From: Deltaproteobacteria bacterium
GTDB lineage: Bacteria > Desulfobacterota > Binatia > DP-6
Reading direction: 5' to 3'
Assembly: GCA_005879245.1 (NCBI GenBank)
Contig: VBLA01000058.1
Coordinates: 1 to 14,398, forward strand
Length of the DNA: 14,398 nucleotides
The position numbers and the translations under genes are program-made. The stretch's first letter is position 1. Each line of letters starts with the position of its first letter. This document shows, piece after piece, positions 1-7,503 of the stretch. The notes under the pieces were generated by a model. That model had not been told where the DNA came from, did no database searches, and worked only from the letters and a program-made list of their open reading frames with translations.

Positions 1-537
1 GCGCGCGAGCGACTTGGTGAGCGCCACGAGACCTCCCTTGGCGGCCGCATAGCTCGCGGCACCCTCCTTGCCGAGAAAGCCGGCCGGCGAGGCGACGTTC
101 ACGATGCGCCCGCCGCGCGCCGCGATCATGCCGCGCAGCACGGCGCGGCAGCAGAGGTAGGCGCCCTTGAGATCCGTGTCGAGGACGCGGTCCCAGGCGC
201 TCTCCGACAGCATCATGAGGAGCGCGTCGTGCGTCACGGCGGCGTTGTTGACGAGGACCTCGACGGGTCCCCCCAGCGCGGTGCGGAGCTCGTCGAACAT
301 GCGCGCCACCTGCGCCGCGTCCGCGACGTCCGCCTGCACCGCGTGCGCGGACGCGCCGGTCGCCGCGAGCGCCGCGAGCGCCTCCTCCGCATCCTCCCGG
401 CTGTGCGCATACGTGATGCCGACCGCCGCACCCGCGCGCGCGAACGCGAGCGCCGTCGCCCGCCCGATCCCGCGCGACCCGCCCGTCACCACGACCCGGC
501 AGCCGGCGAAGTCATCCTGCCCGTCGCTCGCCGTCAT
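1..537 (-). CDS. fabG: 3-oxoacyl-ACP reductase, FabG-like SDR (3' end outside window)
   Basis: An NADPH-dependent ketoreductase of the short-chain dehydrogenase/reductase family that would reduce the beta-keto group of an ACP-bound chain. The 179 visible residues carry the Rossmann motif TGGSRGIG (18-25), NNAA (97-100), and the catalytic Ser150, Tyr163 and Lys167 (SYAAAK). The classical FabG active site is therefore complete. About 65-70 C-terminal residues should lie beyond the left edge. The ATG at 537 overlaps the stop of the upstream KS-like gene as ATGA, so translation is probably coupled. Its position behind a ketosynthase and a KS-like partner suggests a dedicated role in a specialised acyl or polyene assembly line rather than housekeeping fatty acid synthesis. 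That role is inference; the family assignment is secure. Confidence 0.93.
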   Translation of the reverse strand, partial: MTASDGQDDFAGCRVVVTGGSRGIGRATALAFARAGAAVGITYAHSREDAEEALAALAATGASAHAVQADVADAAQVARMFDELRTALGGPVEVLVNNAAVTHDALLMMLSESAWDRVLDTDLKGAYLCCRAVLRGMIAARGGRIVNVASPAGFLGKEGAASYAAAKGGLVALTKSLAR

Positions 538-1511
538 GTCGAAGCGCTCTCCGCGACGAGCGCCCCGACGTGCCCGCTGGCGCACACATCCAGGACGAGC
601 ACCGGCGCGCCGCCCGGCGCCTCGGCAAGCGCGGTGAGCAGGGCGAGGGGGCCGGCGGCGCCGAACGTCTCACCGTATGTGTCCTTCGGACTCACGATCC
701 GGGGCCGCGCCCGGCCGAGCGCCGCCGCGAGCGCCCGCGATTCGAGTCCGGCCAGCGCGGGTGGCGCCGCTGACACGGCAAGGGCGAGGTCCCCTGGCTG
801 CACGTCCGCCTCCTCGAGCGCCGCGCTCACCGCGCGCGCGAGTCCGTCGCCAGCGCTGCCGTCCGCCGCCTCCGGCTCGAAGCCCGACGCGTGCCCGAGC
901 GCGGTCCCGAGCACGGGTGCGGCGCGCGCGCGCGCGAACGTCGGCTCTTCGAGGACCAGGAGCGCCACCGCCTCCGCCGGCGGCCGGCCGCAATTCAACC
1001 CGCCCTCGGCGAGCCAGCGCGTGAGCGGTGCCCCGAGCGCGTCCACACCGCCGGCCACCAGCGCGTCGGCCTGCCCCGCGCGCAGCAGGTCGGTCGCATG
1101 GCCGAGCGCCGCGAGCCCAGAGGCCGCCCCTGCCGTGAGGGTCACCCCGGGTCCCGCGAGCCGGTAGGCGATCGCCAGCTCTCCCGCCGCAGCGTTGGAC
1201 ACCGTCGCGGCGAAGAGACGCGGGCTCGCCGCCGGCGGGCCCCCGTCTGCGAGGCGGTCCTGGTAGGCAGCGTTGGTGAGGAAGCAGCCGAAGGCGGTGC
1301 CGAGCACGACGCCGATCCGCGGGCTCGGGCTCGCGGCCGGGTCCGAGACGAGCCCTGCGGCAGCGAGCGCTGCCCCGGCTGCCGCGAGCGTCAGCGCCGT
1401 GATGCGCTCGCTCCGCGCGGCCCGCGCCTGCACCGCCTCCGCGAGATGCCCGAGCGGCACGTGGGTCACCGACGCGAGCGCATGTCCCGCCGTGATCGTG
1501 ATCCGGCTCAT
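534..1511 (-). CDS. catalytically dead ketosynthase, chain-length-factor-like
   Basis: A 325-residue protein with the thiolase fold of beta-ketoacyl synthases. The framework is recognisable: the nucleophile-elbow segment at 121-132, an LVAGGVDAL stretch (151-159) and a GAAG turn (284-287). All three catalytic positions are replaced. The Cys position is Ala129 (TAGAASG), the HGTGT block is absent (APPAL at 249-253), and the second His is Glu281. It is also shorter than a normal KS (about 400 residues). Loss of the nucleophile beside an intact KS is the pattern of chain length factors (KS-beta), such as the CLF partners in aromatic type II polyketide and aryl polyene systems. There the dead subunit heterodimerises with the active KS and sets chain length. 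It overlaps both neighbours by 4 nt (ATGA), which favours equimolar synthesis. The heterodimer role is inference; the residue losses are seen directly. Confidence 0.85.
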   Translation of the reverse strand: MSRITITAGHALASVTHVPLGHLAEAVQARAARSERITALTLAAAGAALAAAGLVSDPAASPSPRIGVVLGTAFGCFLTNAAYQDRLADGGPPAASPRLFAATVSNAAAGELAIAYRLAGPGVTLTAGAASGLAALGHATDLLRAGQADALVAGGVDALGAPLTRWLAEGGLNCGRPPAEAVALLVLEEPTFARARAAPVLGTALGHASGFEPEAADGSAGDGLARAVSAALEEADVQPGDLALAVSAAPPALAGLESRALAAALGRARPRIVSPKDTYGETFGAAGPLALLTALAEAPGGAPVLVLDVCASGHVGALVAESAST

Positions 1512-2674
1512 GGGTGCGTGAAGACCAGCGCCGCGTTCGTGCCAGCGAATCCGGACGACGTCGAGACCGCCGCTCCGACGGTGCGCCGCCGCGGCGCCCC
1601 GTGGACGAGATCGAGAACCGCGCAGACCGGGTCCACGGTCTCGAGCGCCGCGGTCGGCGGAATGACGCCCCGGGCGAGCGTCTCGACGCAGAGCACGGCT
1701 TCGAGTGCACCGGCGGCGCCGAGGGTGTGCCCGATCGCGCCCTTGATCGAATTCACGGGAACCCGTCCGGCGCCGAAGACGCGCGCCAACGCCACGGCTT
1801 CCATCGCGTCGTTGTAGGGGGTCCCCGTCCCGTGCGCCGACACGAAATCCACCGCTGCCGGTGTCAGCCCCGCGTCATCCAGCGCGGCAAGAAGCGCGCG
1901 CGTCGCGCCGCCACCCTCGCGGTCGGGCGCCGTCATGTGGGTCGCATCGGCCGAGCAGCCAACGCCGGCAAGGCGTGCCAGGAGCCGCGCCTCCCGCCGC
2001 GCCGCGTGTCCCGCCTCTTCGACCACCACGATCGCGGCGCCCTCCCCGAGCACGAGCCCGCGACGCGTGACGTCGAAGGGCCGCGCCCTTTCGGCCGTCG
2101 CGCGGAGGCAGTTGAAGCCCGCGACCACGAAGCGGCAGAGGAAGTCGGTACCGCCCGCCAGGACGACATCGGCACGCCCCTGGCGCACCCACCCGGCCGC
2201 CAGGGCAATCGCGTGCGTGCCCGACGCGCAGGCGAGCTGCGGGGTCGCCACCGGACCGCGGCAGCCGAGCGTCCGCGCCAGACGAACCGCGGGGGCGTAG
2301 TACGGGACGTGCTCCGGTGGCGGCATTGGCTCGCGCGCCATCCAGCGCTCGAAGAGCCGCATCCCGCCGAGCGTCGTGCCGAGCGCGACACCCATTCGCC
2401 CCCGACCGACGCCGTCGAGATCGGCGTGGGCGAGGGCTTCGCCCGCTGCTCGGAGGGCGAACGTGCCCGCCCGGTCGGGATCGTCTGCGGGTACGTCCCG
2501 GACCTCGGCCGCATTCCGCGGCTCGAGGTCCGCGGCCGGAAAGGCGGTGATCGGAGCAACTGCGGTCCGCCCCGCGACGAGTCCGTCCCAGAAGCCAGGC
2601 ACTCCGCTCCCCAGCGGGGAGACGACCCCGAGACCCGTGATGATGGCGGCGCGCGGCGGGTGCGGCAGCGGCAA
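1508..2674 (-). CDS. beta-ketoacyl-ACP synthase II-type (KS)
   Basis: A condensing enzyme that extends an ACP-bound acyl chain with malonyl-ACP. All catalytic residues are present over its 388 residues: Cys149 in QLACASG, His281 in HGTGT and His316 in GAIGHTLGAAG. The N-terminus ITGLGVVSPLG is typical of FabF/KAS II. The start used is a TTG at 2674, chosen because family members begin a few residues before this motif; no good Shine-Dalgarno sequence is visible, so the exact start is uncertain. The stop overlaps the ATG of the dead KS partner. In the KS, KS-like, KR order this looks like the extending module of a type II polyketide or aryl-polyene-like pathway (compare ApeO and ApeC with ketoreductase ApeQ). 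ACP and dehydratase genes were not seen and may lie beyond the left edge. Confidence 0.92.
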   Translation of the reverse strand: MPLPHPPRAAIITGLGVVSPLGSGVPGFWDGLVAGRTAVAPITAFPAADLEPRNAAEVRDVPADDPDRAGTFALRAAGEALAHADLDGVGRGRMGVALGTTLGGMRLFERWMAREPMPPPEHVPYYAPAVRLARTLGCRGPVATPQLACASGTHAIALAAGWVRQGRADVVLAGGTDFLCRFVVAGFNCLRATAERARPFDVTRRGLVLGEGAAIVVVEEAGHAARREARLLARLAGVGCSADATHMTAPDREGGGATRALLAALDDAGLTPAAVDFVSAHGTGTPYNDAMEAVALARVFGAGRVPVNSIKGAIGHTLGAAGALEAVLCVETLARGVIPPTAALETVDPVCAVLDLVHGAPRRRTVGAAVSTSSGFAGTNAALVFTHP

Positions 2675-2720
2675 GTAGCTTACGTCATCACGACCGTCGC
2701 CGCACGCGAACCGTGCGGCC

Positions 2721-3098
2721 TCAACTCCCGTTCAGCGACTGCTCATTTAGCTCGGCGGTTCCTCCTTCGGCGGTCGTGGTACTCGCCGGCGTGCCCGCGA
2801 AGGCGATCGGATCCTCGCCCTGCAGCATGCGAGGCGTGATGACGTAGGTGCCAGCCATGGTCGCGACCCAGACCGTCTCCGCCGTCTGGAGATCGCCGGC
2901 CGTGAGTGCGAACGCGAGTCCCCCGGTCAAACCGCCGAGGGTCGCGTACACGATCTTGGCGGGCATGTAGACGACGTTCGAGAGCACGGTGAGGGAGCCC
3001 CACCCCGCATCCTCGAGATACCCCGCCTGGGCCGGCCGCGCCGCTGCGAAGCCGGCAACGAACACGACCGCCACCACCGCATTCCTCCACCCCTTCAT
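2721..3098 (-). CDS. small secreted or membrane protein of unknown function
   Basis: The family is not recognised. The 125-residue product starts with a convincing signal peptide: basic MKGWRN, a hydrophobic stretch, then ARPAQA with probable cleavage after Ala25. The mature part is hydrophobic, with two stretches that could be membrane segments (about 41-66, rich in Gly and Leu, and about 76-90), and a polar Thr/Glu/Asn-rich tail. A strong Shine-Dalgarno (GAGGAGGGG) lies just before the ATG, so the start is well supported. It precedes the ketosynthase by about 46 nt on the same strand and may be the first gene of that operon. That would fit an envelope role for the operon product, but this is speculation. 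It is divergent from the hydrolase gene at 3239. Confidence 0.75.
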   Translation of the reverse strand: MKGWRNAVVAVVFVAGFAAARPAQAGYLEDAGWGSLTVLSNVVYMPAKIVYATLGGLTGGLAFALTAGDLQTAETVWVATMAGTYVITPRMLQGEDPIAFAGTPASTTTAEGGTAELNEQSLNGS

Positions 3099-3238
3099 GG
3101 ACCCCTCCTCTTCGGACCCGTCCGGTCCCGCGCCTTTCTTACCCCAATGCTGGGCCCGATGCCACTCGTTTGGCCCCGAAAAGCGTCGCCAAAAAGCGTT
3201 GGTAGTCCCTCGGCCGACCGCCGTGCTATCCGCTCCCC

Positions 3239-4129
3239 ATGCGGGTGACCCTCGACTGGCTCGGCGTCGCGACCTTCCGTCTGACCATCGGGAATCTGGT
3301 CGTCTTCCTCGACGCGTATCTCGACCGCGTACCGGCAGCGCCGCCGGTCGGCCTCACCACGGCGGATGTCGCGCGCGCCGACTACGTGCTCGTCGGGCAC
3401 TCCCACTTCGATCACCTCTGGGGGGCCGAGCGGATCGCCGCCCGCACGGGGGCGATCGTGATCGGCTCACACGAGACCGTACGCCTGCTGCACGACGTCG
3501 ACCGGATCCCCGAGCGCCAGCTGATCGCGGTCGCGGGCGGCGAGCCGATCGAGCTTCCGGACGGCATCCGGGTGCGCGTCCTCCCGAGCCTCCATTCCTG
3601 CATCTGGGCCACCATGGGCGGCGCAGACGAGGCGTGCCTCGGCGATCTCGGCGTCGCGCACCAGGAGCGCGTCGCGCGGGTGACGCAGGCCATGGACCTG
3701 CTGCACGGGGGCGCCCTCGGGGCGGACGTCGCCGCGCACATGGCGGCGAGCGACCGCCATCCGCGGGGCGAGGGGGGCTCGTTCGCCTACCTGATCGAGA
3801 CACCCGCCGGCTCGATCTTCTGGAAGGACACCTCGGGCCACTGGACCGGCGTGCTGCGCGAGCTCCGTCCCGACGTCGCGCTCCTGGCGGCCATGGGACG
3901 GGGCAACGTGAACGGCGATCCGGTGCAGGGCACGCTCGCGCAGTTCATCGCCTCGGAGGTGGAAATGCTCCGCCCGCGCCGGGTCGTGCTCTGCCATCAC
4001 GACGACTGGATGCCGCCCCTCACCCGCCCCGTCGACCCCGGGCCGATCCGCCACGAGCTCGCGCGGCGTACCCCCGAAGCCCAGCTCGTCGACATGGGAT
4101 ACCTGGCGGGGTATCCGATCCTCGGCTGA
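3239..4129 (+). CDS. metallo-beta-lactamase-fold metal-dependent hydrolase (UlaG-like)
   Basis: A 296-residue protein whose metal-binding signature HSHFDH (54-59, the HxHxDH motif) defines the metallo-beta-lactamase fold; further metal-ligand candidates are the His of SLHS, the Asp of WKDTSGH and the HH of LCHHDDW near the C-terminus. The N-terminus (LDWLGVATFRL) and overall layout resemble the UlaG-like Zn-dependent hydrolases. The natural substrate cannot be told from sequence. There is no signal peptide, so it is likely cytoplasmic. No clear Shine-Dalgarno precedes the ATG. It is transcribed alone, divergent from the secreted protein gene and convergent with the CinA-like gene, with a strong hairpin between them. 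Fold assignment is secure, the reaction unknown. Confidence 0.88.
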   Translation: MRVTLDWLGVATFRLTIGNLVVFLDAYLDRVPAAPPVGLTTADVARADYVLVGHSHFDHLWGAERIAARTGAIVIGSHETVRLLHDVDRIPERQLIAVAGGEPIELPDGIRVRVLPSLHSCIWATMGGADEACLGDLGVAHQERVARVTQAMDLLHGGALGADVAAHMAASDRHPRGEGGSFAYLIETPAGSIFWKDTSGHWTGVLRELRPDVALLAAMGRGNVNGDPVQGTLAQFIASEVEMLRPRRVVLCHHDDWMPPLTRPVDPGPIRHELARRTPEAQLVDMGYLAGYPILG

Positions 4130-4150
4130 GGATCGGCGCGACGCTGCGTC

Positions 4151-4178
4151 GAGGCCGCGGACGCCCGTCCGCGGCCTC
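4151..4178. terminator. perfect 12-bp hairpin between convergent genes
   Basis: The sequence GAGGCCGCGGAC, a GCCC loop, then GTCCGCGGCCTC forms a perfect 12-bp stem. It lies 21 nt after the hydrolase stop codon and abuts the stop of the convergent CinA-like gene, so it can serve both transcripts. There is no U-tract on either side, so it would be a non-canonical intrinsic terminator or an RNA 3' end stabiliser. Confidence 0.7.
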
Positions 4179-4907
4179 CTACTCCGTGCGCACCACCGAG
4201 TCGCGCGAGAGCAGCGCGAGCAGGTGCGCCATCGCCTGTTCGACGTATGCCTCGTCCTTCGATTCGAGGGTGAGCTTCACGGCATACTCGGGGTCGCCGA
4301 TCTTCGGGTACGAGCCGAGCAGCAGCTCGGGGAAGGCCACCAGCGTCGTGTTCAGATGCTCGGCGATCGTTCCCTCGCCGTCCTTCGTGTAGATCACGCG
4401 GAGGAAGTAGGGCGACGCGGCGAAGCGGTCGCGGATCGCCTGGAACTTCTGCTCCAGGATCTCGGGGATGCCGGGCAGGATGTAGATGTTCTCACACTTG
4501 ATCGTCGGAAACCCGAGCCGGCCGTCGACGATCAGCTCGGCACCCTCGGGCACCTCCGCCATCTTCAGGCGGGCCTCGTTCGCCTTCTCCTTGAAGTACT
4601 CGCGGATGCGGCCCTCGATCGCCGGGTGCCGGATGACCTTCCGGTTGAGACCCCGCGCCACGCCCTCCATCGTCACGTCGTCGTGCGTCGGGCCGACGCC
4701 ACCCGAGGTGAACACGAGATCGTAGCGCTCCTGGAACTCGGCGACGGCCACGGCGATCTCGTCGAGCTCGTCGGGCACCGTGAGGATGCGCCGGACGGTG
4801 ACGCCGAGGCTCCGGAGCTCGCGGGTCAGGAACGGGGAGTTGGTGTCCACCACCTTCCCCGAGAGGATCTCGTTCCCGATGACGACGATGCCGGCGGTCC
4901 GGTCCAC
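4179..4907 (-). CDS. CinA N-terminal/MoaB-fold (MoCF-type) protein
   Basis: A 242-residue member of the COG1058 competence/damage-inducible protein A family, containing the molybdopterin-binding (MoaB/MogA-like) fold. Diagnostic motifs are VIGNEILSG (9-17) and TSGGVGPTHDD (67-77). It stops after the N-terminal region and lacks the C-terminal nicotinamide-nucleotide amidohydrolase domain of full-length CinA (usually above 400 residues). In other species the N-terminal domain has pyrophosphatase activity on ADP-ribose or related nucleotides, but short homologues are mostly uncharacterised. The start is a GTG at 4907 with an AGGGAG ribosome binding site that overlaps the TAG stop of the upstream thiamine-diphosphate enzyme (8-nt gap). 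The two genes are probably co-translated and may act together. Function beyond fold is unknown. Confidence 0.88.
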   Translation of the reverse strand: MDRTAGIVVIGNEILSGKVVDTNSPFLTRELRSLGVTVRRILTVPDELDEIAVAVAEFQERYDLVFTSGGVGPTHDDVTMEGVARGLNRKVIRHPAIEGRIREYFKEKANEARLKMAEVPEGAELIVDGRLGFPTIKCENIYILPGIPEILEQKFQAIRDRFAASPYFLRVIYTKDGEGTIAEHLNTTLVAFPELLLGSYPKIGDPEYAVKLTLESKDEAYVEQAMAHLLALLSRDSVVRTE

Positions 4908-4915
4908 GCTGCTCC

Positions 4916-6481
4916 CTACACCGAAATCGCGTCCTTGCGGAAGTCGCTCGCGCCGATCTTGACGTTCACGACCGCCGGCTTACCCGCCCCGAGCGCCCGC
5001 TCGAGGGCCGGACGGATCTCCTCGGGCCGCTCCACCCACTCGCCGTGCCCGCCGAGGGCCTCGATCATCCGGTCGTAGCGGCTGTAGGCGAGACGCGACG
5101 CAGGCGCCCGGTCGGGGCCGTACATCTGCACCTGACCCCGGAGGATCTGGGTCCAGGCGGCGTCGTTACCGATCACGCCGACGATGTTGATCTTCTGGCG
5201 GATGCAGGCCTCGAACTCCATCATGTTGAGGCCGAAGGCGCCATCGCCGTACATGATGATGACGTCGCTCTTGGGGTGGGCGATCTTCGCGGCCATGGCG
5301 TAGCCGGGCGCGGCGCCGGGCGTGCCGAGCGGACCGGCGTCGAGCCAGTGACCATAGCCGCGGGGCCGCAGCACGTTGGCGGCCGAGCCGACGAAATCCC
5401 CGCCGTCGCCGATCACGATCGTGTCCGGCGTCAGCAGCTTGTCGACCTCCGCACAGAGCCGGAGCGGGTTGATCGGCACCGCCTCGGAGGTGAGCTCGGG
5501 GGCGAGCGCCTCCCACTTCTTGCGCTCGAGTGCGCGGAGCTCGCTGATCCATCCCGCCGACAGCTGGGGCTTCCAGCGCGCCGCCCGCGCGCAGTCGGTG
5601 AGCGCCTCCATCACGAGCCCGGTGTCGCCGATGATCCCGACGTCGCAGCCCCGGTTCTTGCCGAGCTCCTTGCCGTCGAGGTCGACGTGAATGAGCGTGG
5701 CGGCGGGGTTGATGTGGGACCCGCGGCCGTAGCCGATGCGGAAGTCGAGCGGGGTGCCGAAGATGAGGACGACGTCGGCCCGCGTGAGCGCGTCCTTCCG
5801 GGTCTGGAGGAACCAGTGCGGGTCCGCGGGATCGAGGCTGCCGCGCGCCTGCCCGTTCACGTAGACGGGGAGGTCGAACGTGCGAACGAACTCCGGGTAT
5901 GCCTCGCGCCGGCGCGACCAGAAGAGCTGGCTCCCCACCAGGCAGACGGGCCGCTCGGCGGCGCGGAGCGCCTCGAAGGCGCGCTCGACGGCGCGCGGAT
6001 CCGGGCCCACGCCCGCCGTGGTACGCGACTTCTCCGCCACCACCACGTCCTTCTCCTCGACGGTGTCGAAGAGGAAGTCGAGCGCGTTCGGCACGGAGAC
6101 CGCCCACTTGGTGATGGGACGCATGAGGTCGACGTGCGCCATGTCCTGGAGACCGCCCATGTCCTGGAAGAAGCGCGGCGCCTGGCCGCCGATCACGACG
6201 ATCGGGATGTTGGCGCGCCAGGCGGTGGCGACACCCGTCACCGCGTCGGTGAGGCCGGGTCCCGCCGTGACGAGCGCCACGCCCGGCTGGCCCGTGACGC
6301 GCGCCCAGCCGTCGGCCGCATGTGCCGCCGACTGCTCGTGCCGCACGTCGACGATGCCGATCCCCTCGTCGAGGCAGCCGTCGTAGATCGACATGATGTG
6401 ACCGCCGCAGAGGGTGAAGACGTAGGCTACTCCTTCCGCGCGGAGCGCGCGGGCGACGATCCGTCCTCCGTGCATGGACAT
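4916..6481 (-). CDS. thiamine-diphosphate enzyme, acetolactate synthase superfamily, with internal gap
   Basis: A 521-residue ThDP-dependent enzyme related to acetolactate synthase, oxalyl-CoA decarboxylase and 2-hydroxyacyl-CoA lyases. The catalytic Glu49 (VRHEQSAAHAADG), the cofactor/Mg motif GDGAFG (412-417) with Asn439 (IGNDAAW), and the terminal SDFRKDAISV are all present. The family's PGPVFLE-type stretch, expected between VSVPNA (128-133) and LDFLFD (134-139), is missing. About 27-30 residues appear deleted in frame near base 6082, and total length is short against the usual 545-560. It follows the sigma factor by 16 nt, with GAGG as ribosome binding site, and is followed 8 nt later by the CinA-like gene. 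It is probably not the biosynthetic IlvB because no small subunit gene (ilvN) is adjacent. A lyase or decarboxylase role is likelier, but the substrate is not determinable. Activity is doubtful if the gap is real. Confidence 0.85.
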   Translation of the reverse strand: MSMHGGRIVARALRAEGVAYVFTLCGGHIMSIYDGCLDEGIGIVDVRHEQSAAHAADGWARVTGQPGVALVTAGPGLTDAVTGVATAWRANIPIVVIGGQAPRFFQDMGGLQDMAHVDLMRPITKWAVSVPNALDFLFDTVEEKDVVVAEKSRTTAGVGPDPRAVERAFEALRAAERPVCLVGSQLFWSRRREAYPEFVRTFDLPVYVNGQARGSLDPADPHWFLQTRKDALTRADVVLIFGTPLDFRIGYGRGSHINPAATLIHVDLDGKELGKNRGCDVGIIGDTGLVMEALTDCARAARWKPQLSAGWISELRALERKKWEALAPELTSEAVPINPLRLCAEVDKLLTPDTIVIGDGGDFVGSAANVLRPRGYGHWLDAGPLGTPGAAPGYAMAAKIAHPKSDVIIMYGDGAFGLNMMEFEACIRQKINIVGVIGNDAAWTQILRGQVQMYGPDRAPASRLAYSRYDRMIEALGGHGEWVERPEEIRPALERALGAGKPAVVNVKIGASDFRKDAISV

Positions 6482-6497
6482 GGGAACCTCGCTGGTG

Positions 6498-7475
6498 TCA
6501 GGCGCCGAACTCGATGTCCTTGATGTCCGGGACTTGCTGGCGGAGATAGTCCGCGAACCGCTTCTTCACGCGCGCCTCGATCTGCCGCACGCGCTCACGG
6601 CTGATGCCGAACTCGTCCCCGATCTCCTGCAGCGTGACCGGCTCCTCATCGCGCATGAGGGGCTCGAGCCGCCGCTCGTAGACGGCCAGGTCCTTGCCTT
6701 TGAGCGTCTGCCGGAACTCGGTAGCCGTGCGCCGGATGAGCTGATGGTACTCCCCGTCCGCGACGGCCTCGGCAGTCTGCTCGTGCGCCGGCAGGAAATC
6801 AAGGAGGGAAGCCTCCTCGCCCTCGGCGAGCGGTGCGTCGACCGAGACGTCGCGCGCCGCGAGCCGCTGCTCCATCTCGACGACTTCTTTCTCCTTCACG
6901 TCCAGACGTTGTGCGATGAGCTTCGGCGATGGCGCGAAGCCTTCGCGCTGGAGCCGGTCACGCTCCTTCTGGAGATTGAAGAAGAGCTTGCGCTGCGCTT
7001 GCGTGGTGCCGACCTTCACCAGCCGCCAGTTGTTTATGATGTACCGGATGATGTAGGCGCGGATCCACCAGACCGCGTAGGACGGAAAGCGGATGCCCCG
7101 GTAGGGGTCGAAGTTCTTGACCGCCTCGAGGAGCCCGACGCTCCCCTCCTGGACCAGGTCGAGGAGGTTGTGGAAGGCGCGCTGGTATTCGCGCGCGATC
7201 ATCACGACCAGGCGCAGGTTCGCCGTGACGAGCTGCCAAGCCGCTTCGCGGTCTCCCTGCTCGTGCCAGCGGAGCGCCAGCCGGTGCTCCTCCTCGCGTG
7301 AGAGGACGGGGATGCGGCGGATGTCGGTGAGGTAGCGCTGGAGGGAATCGACCGGGATGAGCGCCGCGGTTGCCTCGGCGGCGGGGGCTTCCTCGTCCTC
7401 GGGGAGGGGCGAGCGCTCGGGCGCCTCGGGAGCGACCGGCGCCGCGGTCGTGGCGTGACGGCGGTTCTTTGGCAT
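6498..7475 (-). CDS. rpoH: RNA polymerase sigma-32-type factor (RpoH-like)
   Basis: A sigma-70 family factor that directs RNA polymerase to heat-shock-type promoters. Of 325 residues, the first 40 are a low-complexity Ala/Glu/Pro tail. Region 1.2 begins at DSLQRYL (43-49), region 2 runs through NLRLVVMIAREYQ and LLDLVQEGSVGLLEAVKNFD (104-123) to FPSYAVWWIRAYI (130-142), the RpoH box is at QRKLFFNLQ (161-169), and the region 4.2 helix-turn-helix is VTLQEIGDEFGISRERVRQIE (280-300). The RpoH box is the main reason to call sigma-32 rather than RpoD or RpoS. I chose the ATG at 7475 because it clears the dnaJ stop by 28 nt; an upstream GTG at 7535 would overlap dnaJ by 32 nt and add a poorly conserved basic tail. 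Co-transcription with a J-domain gene suggests chaperone feedback on this factor. Confidence 0.9.
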   Translation of the reverse strand: MPKNRRHATTAAPVAPEAPERSPLPEDEEAPAAEATAALIPVDSLQRYLTDIRRIPVLSREEEHRLALRWHEQGDREAAWQLVTANLRLVVMIAREYQRAFHNLLDLVQEGSVGLLEAVKNFDPYRGIRFPSYAVWWIRAYIIRYIINNWRLVKVGTTQAQRKLFFNLQKERDRLQREGFAPSPKLIAQRLDVKEKEVVEMEQRLAARDVSVDAPLAEGEEASLLDFLPAHEQTAEAVADGEYHQLIRRTATEFRQTLKGKDLAVYERRLEPLMRDEEPVTLQEIGDEFGISRERVRQIEARVKKRFADYLRQQVPDIKDIEFGA

Positions 7476-7503
7476 GCCGTTTCTCGCCGCCCGGCGTCCG
7501 CTC

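Noticed and set aside
925..936. Alternating GC tract, a possible Z-DNA or simple repeat
   Set aside because: Only about 12 bases long and inside the KS-like coding frame; explained by Ala/Arg codons at high GC.
1514..2839. 441-codon open frame on the plus strand opposite the ketosynthase
   Set aside because: Arg-rich, no domain, and overlaps an intact KS with all catalytic residues.
3140..3175. Possible sigma-54 type promoter (TGGCAT on the minus strand) before the secreted protein gene
   Set aside because: The -12 TTGC element is missing at the required spacing.
5045..6523. 492-codon open frame on the plus strand opposite the thiamine-diphosphate enzyme
   Set aside because: Low-complexity Asp/Glu/Arg/Leu/Val sequence without domains, mirroring a well-supported gene.
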